In this document: positions 1 to 6,712 of the stretch, piece after piece
Position numbering within the stretch: position 1 is the stretch's first letter
Layout: every line of letters starts with the position of its first letter
NCBI GenBank assembly: GCA_903907475.1
Contig: CAIVOB010000025.1
Coordinates: forward strand, 1-6,921
Direction: 5' to 3'
Length of the DNA: 6,921 nt
Source of the DNA: Candidatus Omnitrophota bacterium
GTDB taxonomy: Bacteria; Omnitrophota; Gorgyraeia; Gygaellales; Profunditerraquicolaceae
Position numbers and translations under genes: made by a program
The notes under the pieces: model-generated
Told to the model about the DNA's origin: nothing
The model's input: the letters and a program-made list of their open reading frames with translations, nothing else
Databases searched by the model: none

Positions 1-11
1 AGAATTTTCAT
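1..11 (-). CDS. Start of a further gene, N-terminus only (M-K-I...), possibly another GT4 glycosyltransferase
   Basis: Only the first three codons (ATG AAA ATT) and two bases of the next are inside the window. The ATG at 11-9 overlaps the TGA stop of the upstream GT9 gene as an ATGA, the same arrangement as at 2126-2123 and 4216-4213. The 11 bases are identical to the start of the GT4 gene at 2126 (both read ATGAAAATTCT), and both GT4 proteins in this window begin M-K-I-L. A GT4 enzyme continuing the GT4/GT9 alternation is therefore a reasonable guess, but three residues cannot prove a family. No strong Shine-Dalgarno sequence precedes it, so coupled re-initiation is likely. Confidence 0.5.
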
Positions 12-1057
12 TTCTTGATAATTTTTCTGACTTCCGACAAAACATCTTCCGCGCTTACCGCTTGCATACAACGATTATCGGCGCAATTAACCTTATAGCA
101 AGGAATAAAACATCCGGTATCTTTACGCAAAATAACGATATTAGTATCCGGATACGGCCCGGTAACCTCTTTAGCGGTTGGCCCAAAGATAGCAATGATT
201 TTTTTCGCTCCCACGGCATTAGCAATATGCAAAGGACCGGTATCAGCAGTGACGAAAATATCGGCTTTCTTGGCCAAGGCCCCCAATTGCTTAATATTAA
301 AAACTCCGCAAGCAATTACCGGTTTATGGCGCATTTTTTCCCGAATCTTACCCGCTAACACAAAATCAGCAATGCTCCCGGTAATTATTATCTTGGCTTG
401 CATGGTAGAAATTAATTTATCTCCTAATTCCGCCCAATATTCCACCGGCCAGCGCTTAGGCATCCAATTCCCCCCGGGATTAAGCGCCACGATAAAATCA
501 TTTTTTTCTACCGCCTGACTGCGCAAGAATTCTTCTACTTTTTCTTCATCCTCAGGTGTAAACAAAAAATCTAAATACCGGTCCTCCACCCGCAAACCGG
601 ACTTTTCAATTATATCCAAATAATAATCGATGCGATGTAAAGAGTCTCTCTGGGGAGGCATAATTTTCTGCGTCAATAAAAAGGCTCTTTTTTTCGTATA
701 ATGCCCAATGCGGTTAGTAATCCCAGCGAGCCGACAAATAAGCGCTCGGCTAAACGAACGATGCAATAAAAATACGGTATCAAATTTTTTTTGCTTTAAA
801 AAATTAATAAATTTCAATTTTGCCAAAATTCCTTGATGCCTGTCCTTTTCATCAAAAATAATAATCTCATCCAAATAGGGGTTATTTTTAAGCACCAGAT
901 AACACCGGCTAGGAATGACACAGGCAATAAAACTTTTGGGGAAATTACGCCGCACATTACGAATCGTAGCGGTAGAAAATAAAACATCCCCCAGCCAATT
1001 AACATTAAAAATTAAAATCCGCTCTGCCTTTAACTCCCTACTTTTAGGCCGCGCCAT
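8..1057 (-). CDS. GT9 family glycosyltransferase (heptosyltransferase-like), LPS core
   Basis: A 349-residue protein of usual length for the ADP-heptose:LPS heptosyltransferase family (GT9, GT-B fold), expected at the cytoplasmic face of the inner membrane adding a heptose or related sugar to the LPS core. The N-terminal Rossmann strand and loop are at residues 14-30, with the family motif N-W-L-G-D (20-24). The second half has N-P-G-G-N-W followed by K-R-W-P (193-204), the nucleotide-sugar site A-D-T-G-P-L-H (271-277), F-G-P-T (291-294) and a C-terminal cysteine cluster C316, C320, C325, C330 followed by M-Q-A-V, as in many GT9 proteins. I chose the ATG at 1057 because a GGAAAGGG ribosome-binding site lies just before it. 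An in-frame TTG at 1075 would add six residues. It overlaps the upstream GT4 gene by 14 nt and ends in an ATGA overlap with the next gene. It is a paralog of the GT9 half of the 697-residue protein. The exact sugar and acceptor cannot be read from the sequence. Confidence 0.9.
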   Translation of the reverse strand: MARPKSRELKAERILIFNVNWLGDVLFSTATIRNVRRNFPKSFIACVIPSRCYLVLKNNPYLDEIIIFDEKDRHQGILAKLKFINFLKQKKFDTVFLLHRSFSRALICRLAGITNRIGHYTKKRAFLLTQKIMPPQRDSLHRIDYYLDIIEKSGLRVEDRYLDFLFTPEDEEKVEEFLRSQAVEKNDFIVALNPGGNWMPKRWPVEYWAELGDKLISTMQAKIIITGSIADFVLAGKIREKMRHKPVIACGVFNIKQLGALAKKADIFVTADTGPLHIANAVGAKKIIAIFGPTAKEVTGPYPDTNIVILRKDTGCFIPCYKVNCADNRCMQAVSAEDVLSEVRKIIKK

Positions 1058-2126
1058 AGACCCTTTCCGTTTCAAACACCATTTGCTCTTGTGAAAAATG
1101 ATCTAAAATATATTGTCGGGCATGTTTTCCTAAATTCTGCCGCAAGAGCGAGTCGCCAAGCAGTTTCAGAATCGCCGTACTTAAATCCTCCACACAAGCG
1201 GGGCGCACCAACAAACCATTGACTTCGTTTTGAATTAAATTTTTAATCCCCCCCACCGCCGAGCCAACCACCGCTAATCCTTGGGCCATCGCTTCCATCA
1301 ATGCTAAACCTAAACCTTCCTGCAATGAAGGTAAAACAAAAATATCTAAAGCCGCTAAAATTTCTTGAGTGTTATTAACGGTGTCCTGAAAAATAACATT
1401 CTTTTTTATTCCTAAAGACTGAATTTCAGTATCTAATTTAGCTTTCATTTTGCCCGTGCCAACAATCAATAACCGCGCCTCCGGATAATGCAAAATAACT
1501 TTGGCCATTGCGCGCAGCAAATATAGATGCCCCTTCACATCACTTAGACGCGCAATAATCCCGATAAGGGGAGCATCTTTAACACCAAAGCTAGCGCGCA
1601 TCTTCGTGCGGGCAAAGAAATCTCCGAAACTTAATAAATCGATGCCATTATTAATCACGTTAATCTTTGACGGTGCTAATTTAAAATCAATTACCAGGTG
1701 TTCTTTTACCTGCGGACTGATTGCGATTATGCCCTCTCCCCAACAAGGAAAGATTTTTCGTCCCCACTTGGGTTTAAAAAATCCATGACAAGTAAAAATA
1801 TGCGTTCTCTGAGCACGACGGCTCAGAAGTGAACCCAAAACCTGAGTTGTACGGCTGTTAGAATGTATTCGGTCAATATTTAATTCCTGCACTTTCTTAT
1901 TAAGCTTAAAAAAACAGCGCGCTAACTTAAAACTAATTTCATTTTTAGTATTTAAAGGTACCAAAAAATGCGTGATTCCGGATGCGATAAATTTATCTAA
2001 TTGCTCTCCCCCGGAAGATGCCAAATAAACTTCATGCCCTTTTGACTTTAAACCGCGCGCTAAAGTAAAAAGATAACTTGTAATCCCTCCCGCATTAAGA
2101 TGGTTGGCTAAAAATAGAATTTTCAT
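1044..2126 (-). CDS. GT4 family glycosyltransferase (group 1), LPS core
   Basis: A 360-residue retaining GT-B glycosyltransferase of family GT4. The N-terminal domain opens with M-K-I-L and the glycine loop N-A-G-G (11-14), and carries C-H-G (113-115). The C-terminal domain starts near 186 and has the donor-phosphate residues R193 and K198 (A-R-L-S-D-V-K-G) and the E-x7-E motif at E270 and E278 (E-G-L-G-L-A-L-M-E), followed by the G-G-I-K-N-L-I segment (292-298). It is soluble or peripheral, with no signal peptide. It resembles the GT4 half of the upstream 697-residue protein at matching positions (for example H-S-N-S-R versus H-A-R-S-R, and the C-H-G motif), so the two are paralogs. Its ATG overlaps the stop of that gene as ATGA with no clear Shine-Dalgarno, which suggests re-initiation. 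A role in LPS core or O-chain sugar transfer is inferred from context; donor and acceptor are unknown. Confidence 0.9.
   Translation of the reverse strand: MKILFLANHLNAGGITSYLFTLARGLKSKGHEVYLASSGGEQLDKFIASGITHFLVPLNTKNEISFKLARCFFKLNKKVQELNIDRIHSNSRTTQVLGSLLSRRAQRTHIFTCHGFFKPKWGRKIFPCWGEGIIAISPQVKEHLVIDFKLAPSKINVINNGIDLLSFGDFFARTKMRASFGVKDAPLIGIIARLSDVKGHLYLLRAMAKVILHYPEARLLIVGTGKMKAKLDTEIQSLGIKKNVIFQDTVNNTQEILAALDIFVLPSLQEGLGLALMEAMAQGLAVVGSAVGGIKNLIQNEVNGLLVRPACVEDLSTAILKLLGDSLLRQNLGKHARQYILDHFSQEQMVFETERVYGAA
1061..1068 (-). promoter_or_regulatory. Ribosome-binding site for the GT9 gene starting at 1057
   Basis: On the minus strand this reads GGAAAGGG, ending three bases before the ATG at 1057-1055. 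It is the only clear purine-rich Shine-Dalgarno-like site at any start in this window. It lies inside the 3' end of the GT4 coding region. It favours the ATG at 1057 over the in-frame TTG at 1075, which has only a weak GAGC upstream. The short spacing is slightly unfavourable, so this is moderate support. Confidence 0.5.
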
Positions 2127-4216
2127 TTTAATAATTTTTCAATCGCGCCTAACACTTCTTCCGGAGTAATTGCGGCCATACAACGTTTAGTCCGGCATTT
2201 TGTTTTATAACACGGACTACAGTTCAAATTTTTATGCAAAAGAATATAATTTTTCCCCGGGGGCAAATGCCGCCGGCCATCGGTGGGGCCAAAAAGAGCG
2301 ACAAAAGGAGTGCCGAGTGCCGAAGCAACATGCAAAGGCGAAGAATCCGCAGAAATAAAAACATCACACTTTTTAATTAAAACTGCTAATTCATTAATAC
2401 TGGTCTTTCCGCAAGCATTAATAACTTTGGTATTTTTTAATTGATTCACTAACCAATTGGCAAAATCCAGATCTTGCGCTGCGCCGGTAATGACGACCCG
2501 GATATCGCGTAAACCTAATTCCTCGCAAAGTCGTATCAAATATTCTTTCGGCCAAAGTTTCGTCTGCCACCTTTTCGAAGCACTAATGCTAATTCCCACT
2601 AATTTTTGCGTCTGGCTCAGCCACTGCGCATTGAGCAAATCTTCAACATTCCGGGCATCCTCCGCCGAGGGCCAAAGTTCTAAAGAATTATCTAAAAGAT
2701 CAATCCCGAGCATTTTTAATATTCTAAATTGATGCGTTACCGGATCAATTCCGGATTTATCATTAGCAATCCGATGATTAAGTAAAAAAGATAATTTTTT
2801 ATTCTCATAACCATAACGATTAATGCTACCGCTTAAATACGCTAAAAGATGGCTTAAGCGGCTATTCTGAAGGTCAATAACCAAATCAAAATTTTTCTTT
2901 CTTAAAACTCGCCCCATGGACCATAATCCTTTTGGAGTGCGGTCATTATTTTTCAAATCACAAACTAAAAGATCGTCGATATAAGGACTTCTTAAAAGCA
3001 CATCTTTAGACTCCTGAGAAACTAAAAAACTTATCTTATAATTTTGGCTGGGGAACTTCTCTCGAATCGCCCTTAAAGCGGCAGTAGACAAAATTATATC
3101 CCCCAGCGAGCTAAGTTTAATAATCAAAATCTTAAAATTACTCAAAGCCTGACGATAAACCTCTAAAGTATTTCTAACCATTAACTCCAGATTATATTTT
3201 TCTTTAACTTTAAGATAGGCATTCTCAGCTAATTCGCGGGCCAGCTTGGGATCTTTAAAAATACGTAAAGCTGCTTCTGCCATGCTCGTGGCATCAGCCG
3301 GAGGAACCAATAACCCATTCTTTCCGTCTTCGATAATATCAATTACTCCCCCCACGCGCGTCGCGACCACCGGGACTCCCGCTGCCTGAGCTTCAACCAC
3401 TACGCGGCCGAATGCTTCATGCGTAACGGTAGATAAAACCACTAAATCCAAATGCGCCAAAATCCCGGGAATATCCCGTTGCGTGCCTAAAAATTCCGTG
3501 CAATGCCAAAGCCCCAGCCGGCGCACTAAAACCTGGATTTCCTCTTTATAGGCTTCCTTAGATGCCGGAGCGTCGCCCACAATCCAAATTTTGAGCCGCG
3601 GAACGACCCTGGCAACTTTAGCCATCGCTTTAATAAAATGTAGATGCCCTTTTAAAGGAGTAATCCGCCCGATAATCCCGATATTAAATTCTTCTTTTCT
3701 TTTCGCCTGCGGGTCAAGATATTTAAATTTTTCTAAATCTACGCTGCGCGGCACAAGTATAATACGTTCATGTGGCACGCCAAAATCATCAATCATATGC
3801 CGCGCAATAACATTACTTAAAACAATCACCCGCTTAGCCCAACCCATGACAAAACTAAACAGATGTAATTTATAATAACCGTGACAAGTAGTAATAAATA
3901 CCGCATTAGTTCGGCGACAGGCAAAATAAGCGATCCAGGCCGGCACCCGTGAGCGGGCATGCACAATTTGAATTTCTTCTTTTTTAATAATTTCGGCTAA
4001 CTGCGGAATAACTTTCCAGATCGAAAAAATAGATTTTTTCTGCACCGGGAGTGTGTAATGCTTACCCCCACAAGCTTCAATATCTTTTACCAGCGCTCCT
4101 CCGGAAGAAACCACTACCGCCTGATGGCCTAAGCGCACTAAATATTTAGTTAAATCCAACGTGCCGGTTTCCACTCCGCCCACATTTAATTCCGGGAGAA
4201 TCTGTAATATTTTCAT
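2123..4216 (-). CDS. Fused GT4-GT9 bifunctional glycosyltransferase
   Basis: A 697-residue protein made of two complete glycosyltransferases. Residues 1-357 are a GT4 enzyme: N-V-G-G loop (11-14), C-H-G (111-113), donor residues R184 and K189, and E-x7-E at E267/E275 (E-A-F-G-R-V-V-V-E). Residues 361-697 are a GT9 heptosyltransferase-like enzyme: K-L-S-S-L-G-D (367-373), S-K-R-W followed by L-W-P-K-E-Y (547-559), A-D-S-S-P-L-H (623-629), F-G-P-T-D-G (642-647) and cysteines C666, C669, C674, C679 followed by M-A-A-I. The linker is only a few residues (Q-A-L-S-N, about position 3136). Each half has its family's normal length and key motifs, so both may be active, probably adding two successive core sugars. 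The usual A-D-T-G-P-L-H is A-D-S-S-P-L-H here, a mild variation. It overlaps both neighbours by 4 nt (ATGA). A GT4 and a GT9 as separate genes follow immediately, so the module appears duplicated. Confidence 0.9.
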   Translation of the reverse strand: MKILQILPELNVGGVETGTLDLTKYLVRLGHQAVVVSSGGALVKDIEACGGKHYTLPVQKKSIFSIWKVIPQLAEIIKKEEIQIVHARSRVPAWIAYFACRRTNAVFITTCHGYYKLHLFSFVMGWAKRVIVLSNVIARHMIDDFGVPHERIILVPRSVDLEKFKYLDPQAKRKEEFNIGIIGRITPLKGHLHFIKAMAKVARVVPRLKIWIVGDAPASKEAYKEEIQVLVRRLGLWHCTEFLGTQRDIPGILAHLDLVVLSTVTHEAFGRVVVEAQAAGVPVVATRVGGVIDIIEDGKNGLLVPPADATSMAEAALRIFKDPKLARELAENAYLKVKEKYNLELMVRNTLEVYRQALSNFKILIIKLSSLGDIILSTAALRAIREKFPSQNYKISFLVSQESKDVLLRSPYIDDLLVCDLKNNDRTPKGLWSMGRVLRKKNFDLVIDLQNSRLSHLLAYLSGSINRYGYENKKLSFLLNHRIANDKSGIDPVTHQFRILKMLGIDLLDNSLELWPSAEDARNVEDLLNAQWLSQTQKLVGISISASKRWQTKLWPKEYLIRLCEELGLRDIRVVITGAAQDLDFANWLVNQLKNTKVINACGKTSINELAVLIKKCDVFISADSSPLHVASALGTPFVALFGPTDGRRHLPPGKNYILLHKNLNCSPCYKTKCRTKRCMAAITPEEVLGAIEKLLK

Positions 4217-6162
4217 ATTAAACTTTCTAATGCCTGAGCCACAACCGCATTATCCTCCGATAGATTAATCTTAGGTTGATCCTGCCAGACTTTCTGGATT
4301 AAAAAAGCTAATTCTCCGACGCTACTCAAATAGATATATTTTCGCTCTGCGTAAACTTTTAAAAATCGCTCATGTTTCCGGCTTAAACCCGGGCTGCTAA
4401 AAACAATCACATATTTACCGCTGGCAACCGCTTCTGAAATCATGGAAATACTTTCCCCCGAAACGATGATTATATTACTTAATCCCAATATTCCGCCTAA
4501 AACATCGGGATGGTTATTCTCCCCAGCCAAAATTAAAAGTTTGACCGGCGCATAATTTTCCAATTGCTGTTTAATCGCTTGTTCAGTTTCTTTAGTCGTG
4601 CGCCGGGAAGTAGTTAAAAGTATATCCGCAGCCAATCCTAAAGCGGCAATCTTAATTTGGTCGATTACCTGCTTTATCAAGGGAGGGTCTATAAAAAATT
4701 CTCTACTACTGCCCCCAATTAACACTCCGATTCTTAAAGGCGCTAAATTATTCTTTATTAACCCGGAAGCCAAAAGCAGGGCAGATTTTTCTTTTAAATA
4801 ATCCACCCCGATAAGATTTAAGGCACCAGAGGTAATGACAAGATTTTTCCTTTTTCCCGGACGATCATGCCGCGGAATAATTACCAGATCAAATCTTTTT
4901 GTTCCCAAAATTCCCGGCCGCATTAAAACTAACGCGCGCGCCTGATTTTGTCGCGCCAACAAATAATTAACCGCGCTAAGCTTAGTACCGGCGGAAATAA
5001 TAATGTCAGGTTTAGTTCGCGCTAAAACTTCCCAAGTCTCCTTAGTTAAAACCCAATGTAAATATTCCAACAAACGCCAAGACGGATATTTGCCACTAAA
5101 AAAAGTAACTAAATTTAAAACCCTTCCGGCAAAATTACTTCTAAACTTTACCTCTTGAATCTGTAAACAAGAGCACATTCCCCGGGCGGCTAAATTACGC
5201 TCCAAGAGTTTCGCCACACCCTGCGCTTGGCGTAAATGCCCCGTCTTACCATCGGAAAGAATTAAAATATCTTTTCTCCCGCTATACTTCCAAATCTTAT
5301 AACTCCAAAGATACTCTTGCGGATATTGCTGAATGTATTTCTCATAAACCTGGATCAGTCTTTGTAAATTATCTTTTAAATCATCATGCGCAACAACGCC
5401 TTTAGTCGCGGTAAAAATTTGATCCAAAATAACTTTCGTATATGGCCCGCCTAAACGGGTGTAATAAATAGGAATAATCGCGCAATCATATTTTAACGCC
5501 AACCTTATTGCTCCGGTAGACATCGAAGCAGCTTTTCCAAAAAATTCTACTCGTTCGCCTTTTTTACCCCCCTGATCAGTCGTCATACCAATGGACTGAT
5601 TATTTTTCAACACCTCAATTAACTGACGCACTCCGGCTTGCTTATGAATAATCTTTGCCCCCTGTTTCAAACGATAAGTATTTAATAAAGCGTTAAGCCT
5701 AGGGAATCCCTGATCCCGGACAAAAAGTACAAAAGGAATACCAAGGTTTGCGCAAATAATATTAGAAAGCTCCCAATTTCCTTCATGCACAATTAAGAAA
5801 ATTACTCCTTTACCTCTGGTGAAAGCTTCAGCCGCATAATGTTTATTCTCAAACTGCACGTATTTTTCAAGATATTGTTTATTCACCCGCGGAAGAAAAG
5901 AAATTTCTACTAAATTCTGCCCGAAAGCTTGATAAGTTCGGCGCGTGAGTCGAAAAATCGCTTGAGGACTGTTATTAGTCACTCCTGATTTTTTAATATT
6001 CGCCGCCGCGATTGCACGATGCCGAAGATCGAAAACAAAAATCAAATCTCCCAGCCTGCGGCCTAAAAACAAGCTCCAGGTTAAAGGCAAGAAACCAGTA
6101 AAAAAACTAGCGGTTTTAAAAATAAAACAGCTAAAATAATCGGCGATTAAATTCTTCTTCAT
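4213..6162 (-). CDS. Lipid A acyltransferase (LpxL/HtrB-like) fused to an ELM1-family domain
   Basis: A 649-residue two-domain protein. Residues 1-294 match the lipid A secondary acyltransferase family (LpxL/LpxM/HtrB), which transfers acyl chains from acyl-ACP to Kdo-lipid A at the inner membrane. A hydrophobic N-terminal anchor lies at about 11-45, the catalytic H-x4-E is H126/E131 (H-E-G-N-W-E), and the family segments T-D-Q-G-G-K-K-G (195-202), E-F-F-G (206-209) and S-T-G-A-I-R-L-A (215-222) follow. Residues 298-649 match the ELM1 (DUF1022) family: S-D-G-K-T-G-H near the start (303-309), I-S-A-G-T (389-393), I-G-G-S-S-R-E-F (482-489) and the E-S-I-S-M-I-S-E-A signature (570-578). ELM1 domains look like GT-B folds, and their bacterial role is not established. 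Both domains have about normal length. The ATG at 6162 lies inside the end of the lpxK frame (32-nt overlap) and lacks a good Shine-Dalgarno, so translation is probably coupled. The acyltransferase call is strong; ELM1 membership is likely; the activity of the ELM1 half is unknown. Confidence 0.88.
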   Translation of the reverse strand: MKKNLIADYFSCFIFKTASFFTGFLPLTWSLFLGRRLGDLIFVFDLRHRAIAAANIKKSGVTNNSPQAIFRLTRRTYQAFGQNLVEISFLPRVNKQYLEKYVQFENKHYAAEAFTRGKGVIFLIVHEGNWELSNIICANLGIPFVLFVRDQGFPRLNALLNTYRLKQGAKIIHKQAGVRQLIEVLKNNQSIGMTTDQGGKKGERVEFFGKAASMSTGAIRLALKYDCAIIPIYYTRLGGPYTKVILDQIFTATKGVVAHDDLKDNLQRLIQVYEKYIQQYPQEYLWSYKIWKYSGRKDILILSDGKTGHLRQAQGVAKLLERNLAARGMCSCLQIQEVKFRSNFAGRVLNLVTFFSGKYPSWRLLEYLHWVLTKETWEVLARTKPDIIISAGTKLSAVNYLLARQNQARALVLMRPGILGTKRFDLVIIPRHDRPGKRKNLVITSGALNLIGVDYLKEKSALLLASGLIKNNLAPLRIGVLIGGSSREFFIDPPLIKQVIDQIKIAALGLAADILLTTSRRTTKETEQAIKQQLENYAPVKLLILAGENNHPDVLGGILGLSNIIIVSGESISMISEAVASGKYVIVFSSPGLSRKHERFLKVYAERKYIYLSSVGELAFLIQKVWQDQPKINLSEDNAVVAQALESLI

Positions 6163-6694
6163 TTTTTATAAATTTTAATTTAATATTTAAGGCAAAAATC
6201 CGACAAGCACTAATATCTAAACGCGAAATCTTAACCGCGTCTTTTTGTGTTGTAATAAATAAATCTGTATTTTTTAAACTCGCCAATTCTTTAATCTTAT
6301 CCAAATCCTGCGCCGTATAATTATAATGATCCGCGAATCTTAAAATGTGCGTAACTTTCACCCCGAGTGAGCGCACTAAATCCTCAAATCCTTGCGGATT
6401 GCCAATCCCGGAGAAAATTATCGCTTGACGGCCGCGGAAAGCACTCAAATCAAGAACTTCATGCGGTTTATTTAAGCTGCTAAAACTTTGCGCTTCGTGG
6501 CATGAAGAAACAATTAAAGCCCGCTTATTAATACGCAACAATCTCGCGATTAATGAAACTGTTTGGCTTTCAGTTTGAACCTGAGTTAAAACAAAGATAT
6601 CCGCCCGTCTCAAAGCGCTTAAAGGCTCACGTAAAAATCCAGCCGGAAGTAACAAATTATTACCAAAAGGCGCTCTAGCATCGATCGTCACGAT
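6131..6694 (-). CDS. lpxK: LpxK (tetraacyldisaccharide 4'-kinase), C-terminal half only, 5' part replaced
   Basis: About 187 residues matching the C-terminal part of LpxK, the inner-membrane kinase that phosphorylates the 4' position of the lipid A disaccharide. Seen motifs are I-V-T-I-D-A followed by P-F-G-N-N, L-L-P-A-G and L-R-E-P-L-S-A-L-R-R-A-D near the start, then F-S-G-I-G-N-P (159-165 counting from the ATG at 6889), F-A-D-H-Y-N-Y (185-191) and T-T-Q-K-D-A-V-K (213-220). A full LpxK is about 310-330 residues, so roughly 130-150 N-terminal residues are missing, including the P-loop (G-G-T-G-K-T) and the catalytic D-D-G-F-Q region that normally lies just before the surviving part. The missing part is replaced in frame by RecQ-like sequence. 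As it stands the product should be inactive. The 3' end is intact and overlaps the acyltransferase start by 32 nt, a natural lipid A gene order. The true lpxK is probably complete in the organism. Confidence 0.85.
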   Translation of the reverse strand: MVTIDARAPFGNNLLLPAGFLREPLSALRRADIFVLTQVQTESQTVSLIARLLRINKRALIVSSCHEAQSFSSLNKPHEVLDLSAFRGRQAIIFSGIGNPQGFEDLVRSLGVKVTHILRFADHYNYTAQDLDKIKELASLKNTDLFITTQKDAVKISRLDISACRIFALNIKLKFIKNEEEFNRRLF

Positions 6695-6712
6695 CTCCAA
6701 GTCCTTGACGAT
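6671..6712. other. RecQ/LpxK junction (probable assembly join or recombination breakpoint)
   Basis: RecQ similarity fades after the codons around 6712 and LpxK similarity is clear by about 6677. The residues V-K-D-L-E between them could belong to either family, since LpxK often has a similar R-D-L-E/D before I-V-x-I-D. The switch therefore probably occurred in a short stretch of shared sequence. A perfect 6+1+6 palindrome (GATCGT C ACGATC) sits at 6683-6695. The join keeps the reading frame, which hides it from ORF callers. The exact breakpoint cannot be fixed from this sequence alone. Confidence 0.7.

Noticed and set aside
62..518. Plus-strand open frames of 98 and 107 codons
   Set aside because: They lie wholly inside the GT9 coding region, overlap each other and resemble no family; they are antisense shadows.
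814..1005. Second minus-strand open frame of 63 codons inside the GT9 gene
   Set aside because: It is an alternate frame of a well-supported GT9 N-terminal domain.
1501..1788. Plus-strand open frame of 95 codons
   Set aside because: It is antisense to conserved GT4 coding sequence and shows no recognisable domain.
2457..2732. Plus-strand open frame of 91 codons
   Set aside because: It is antisense to the GT9 half of the fused gene, without a recognisable product or start signal.
3591..3875. Plus-strand open frame of 94 codons
   Set aside because: It is antisense to the GT4 half of the fused gene; the minus-strand frame explains the region.
4598..4801. Plus-strand open frame of 67 codons
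   Set aside because: It is antisense to the ELM1 domain and has no family resemblance.
6131..6180. A promoter between lpxK and the acyltransferase gene in the AT-rich stretch
   Set aside because: The region is AT-rich coding sequence at the end of lpxK. TATAAA-like strings occur by composition, and no matched -35/-10 pair stands out.
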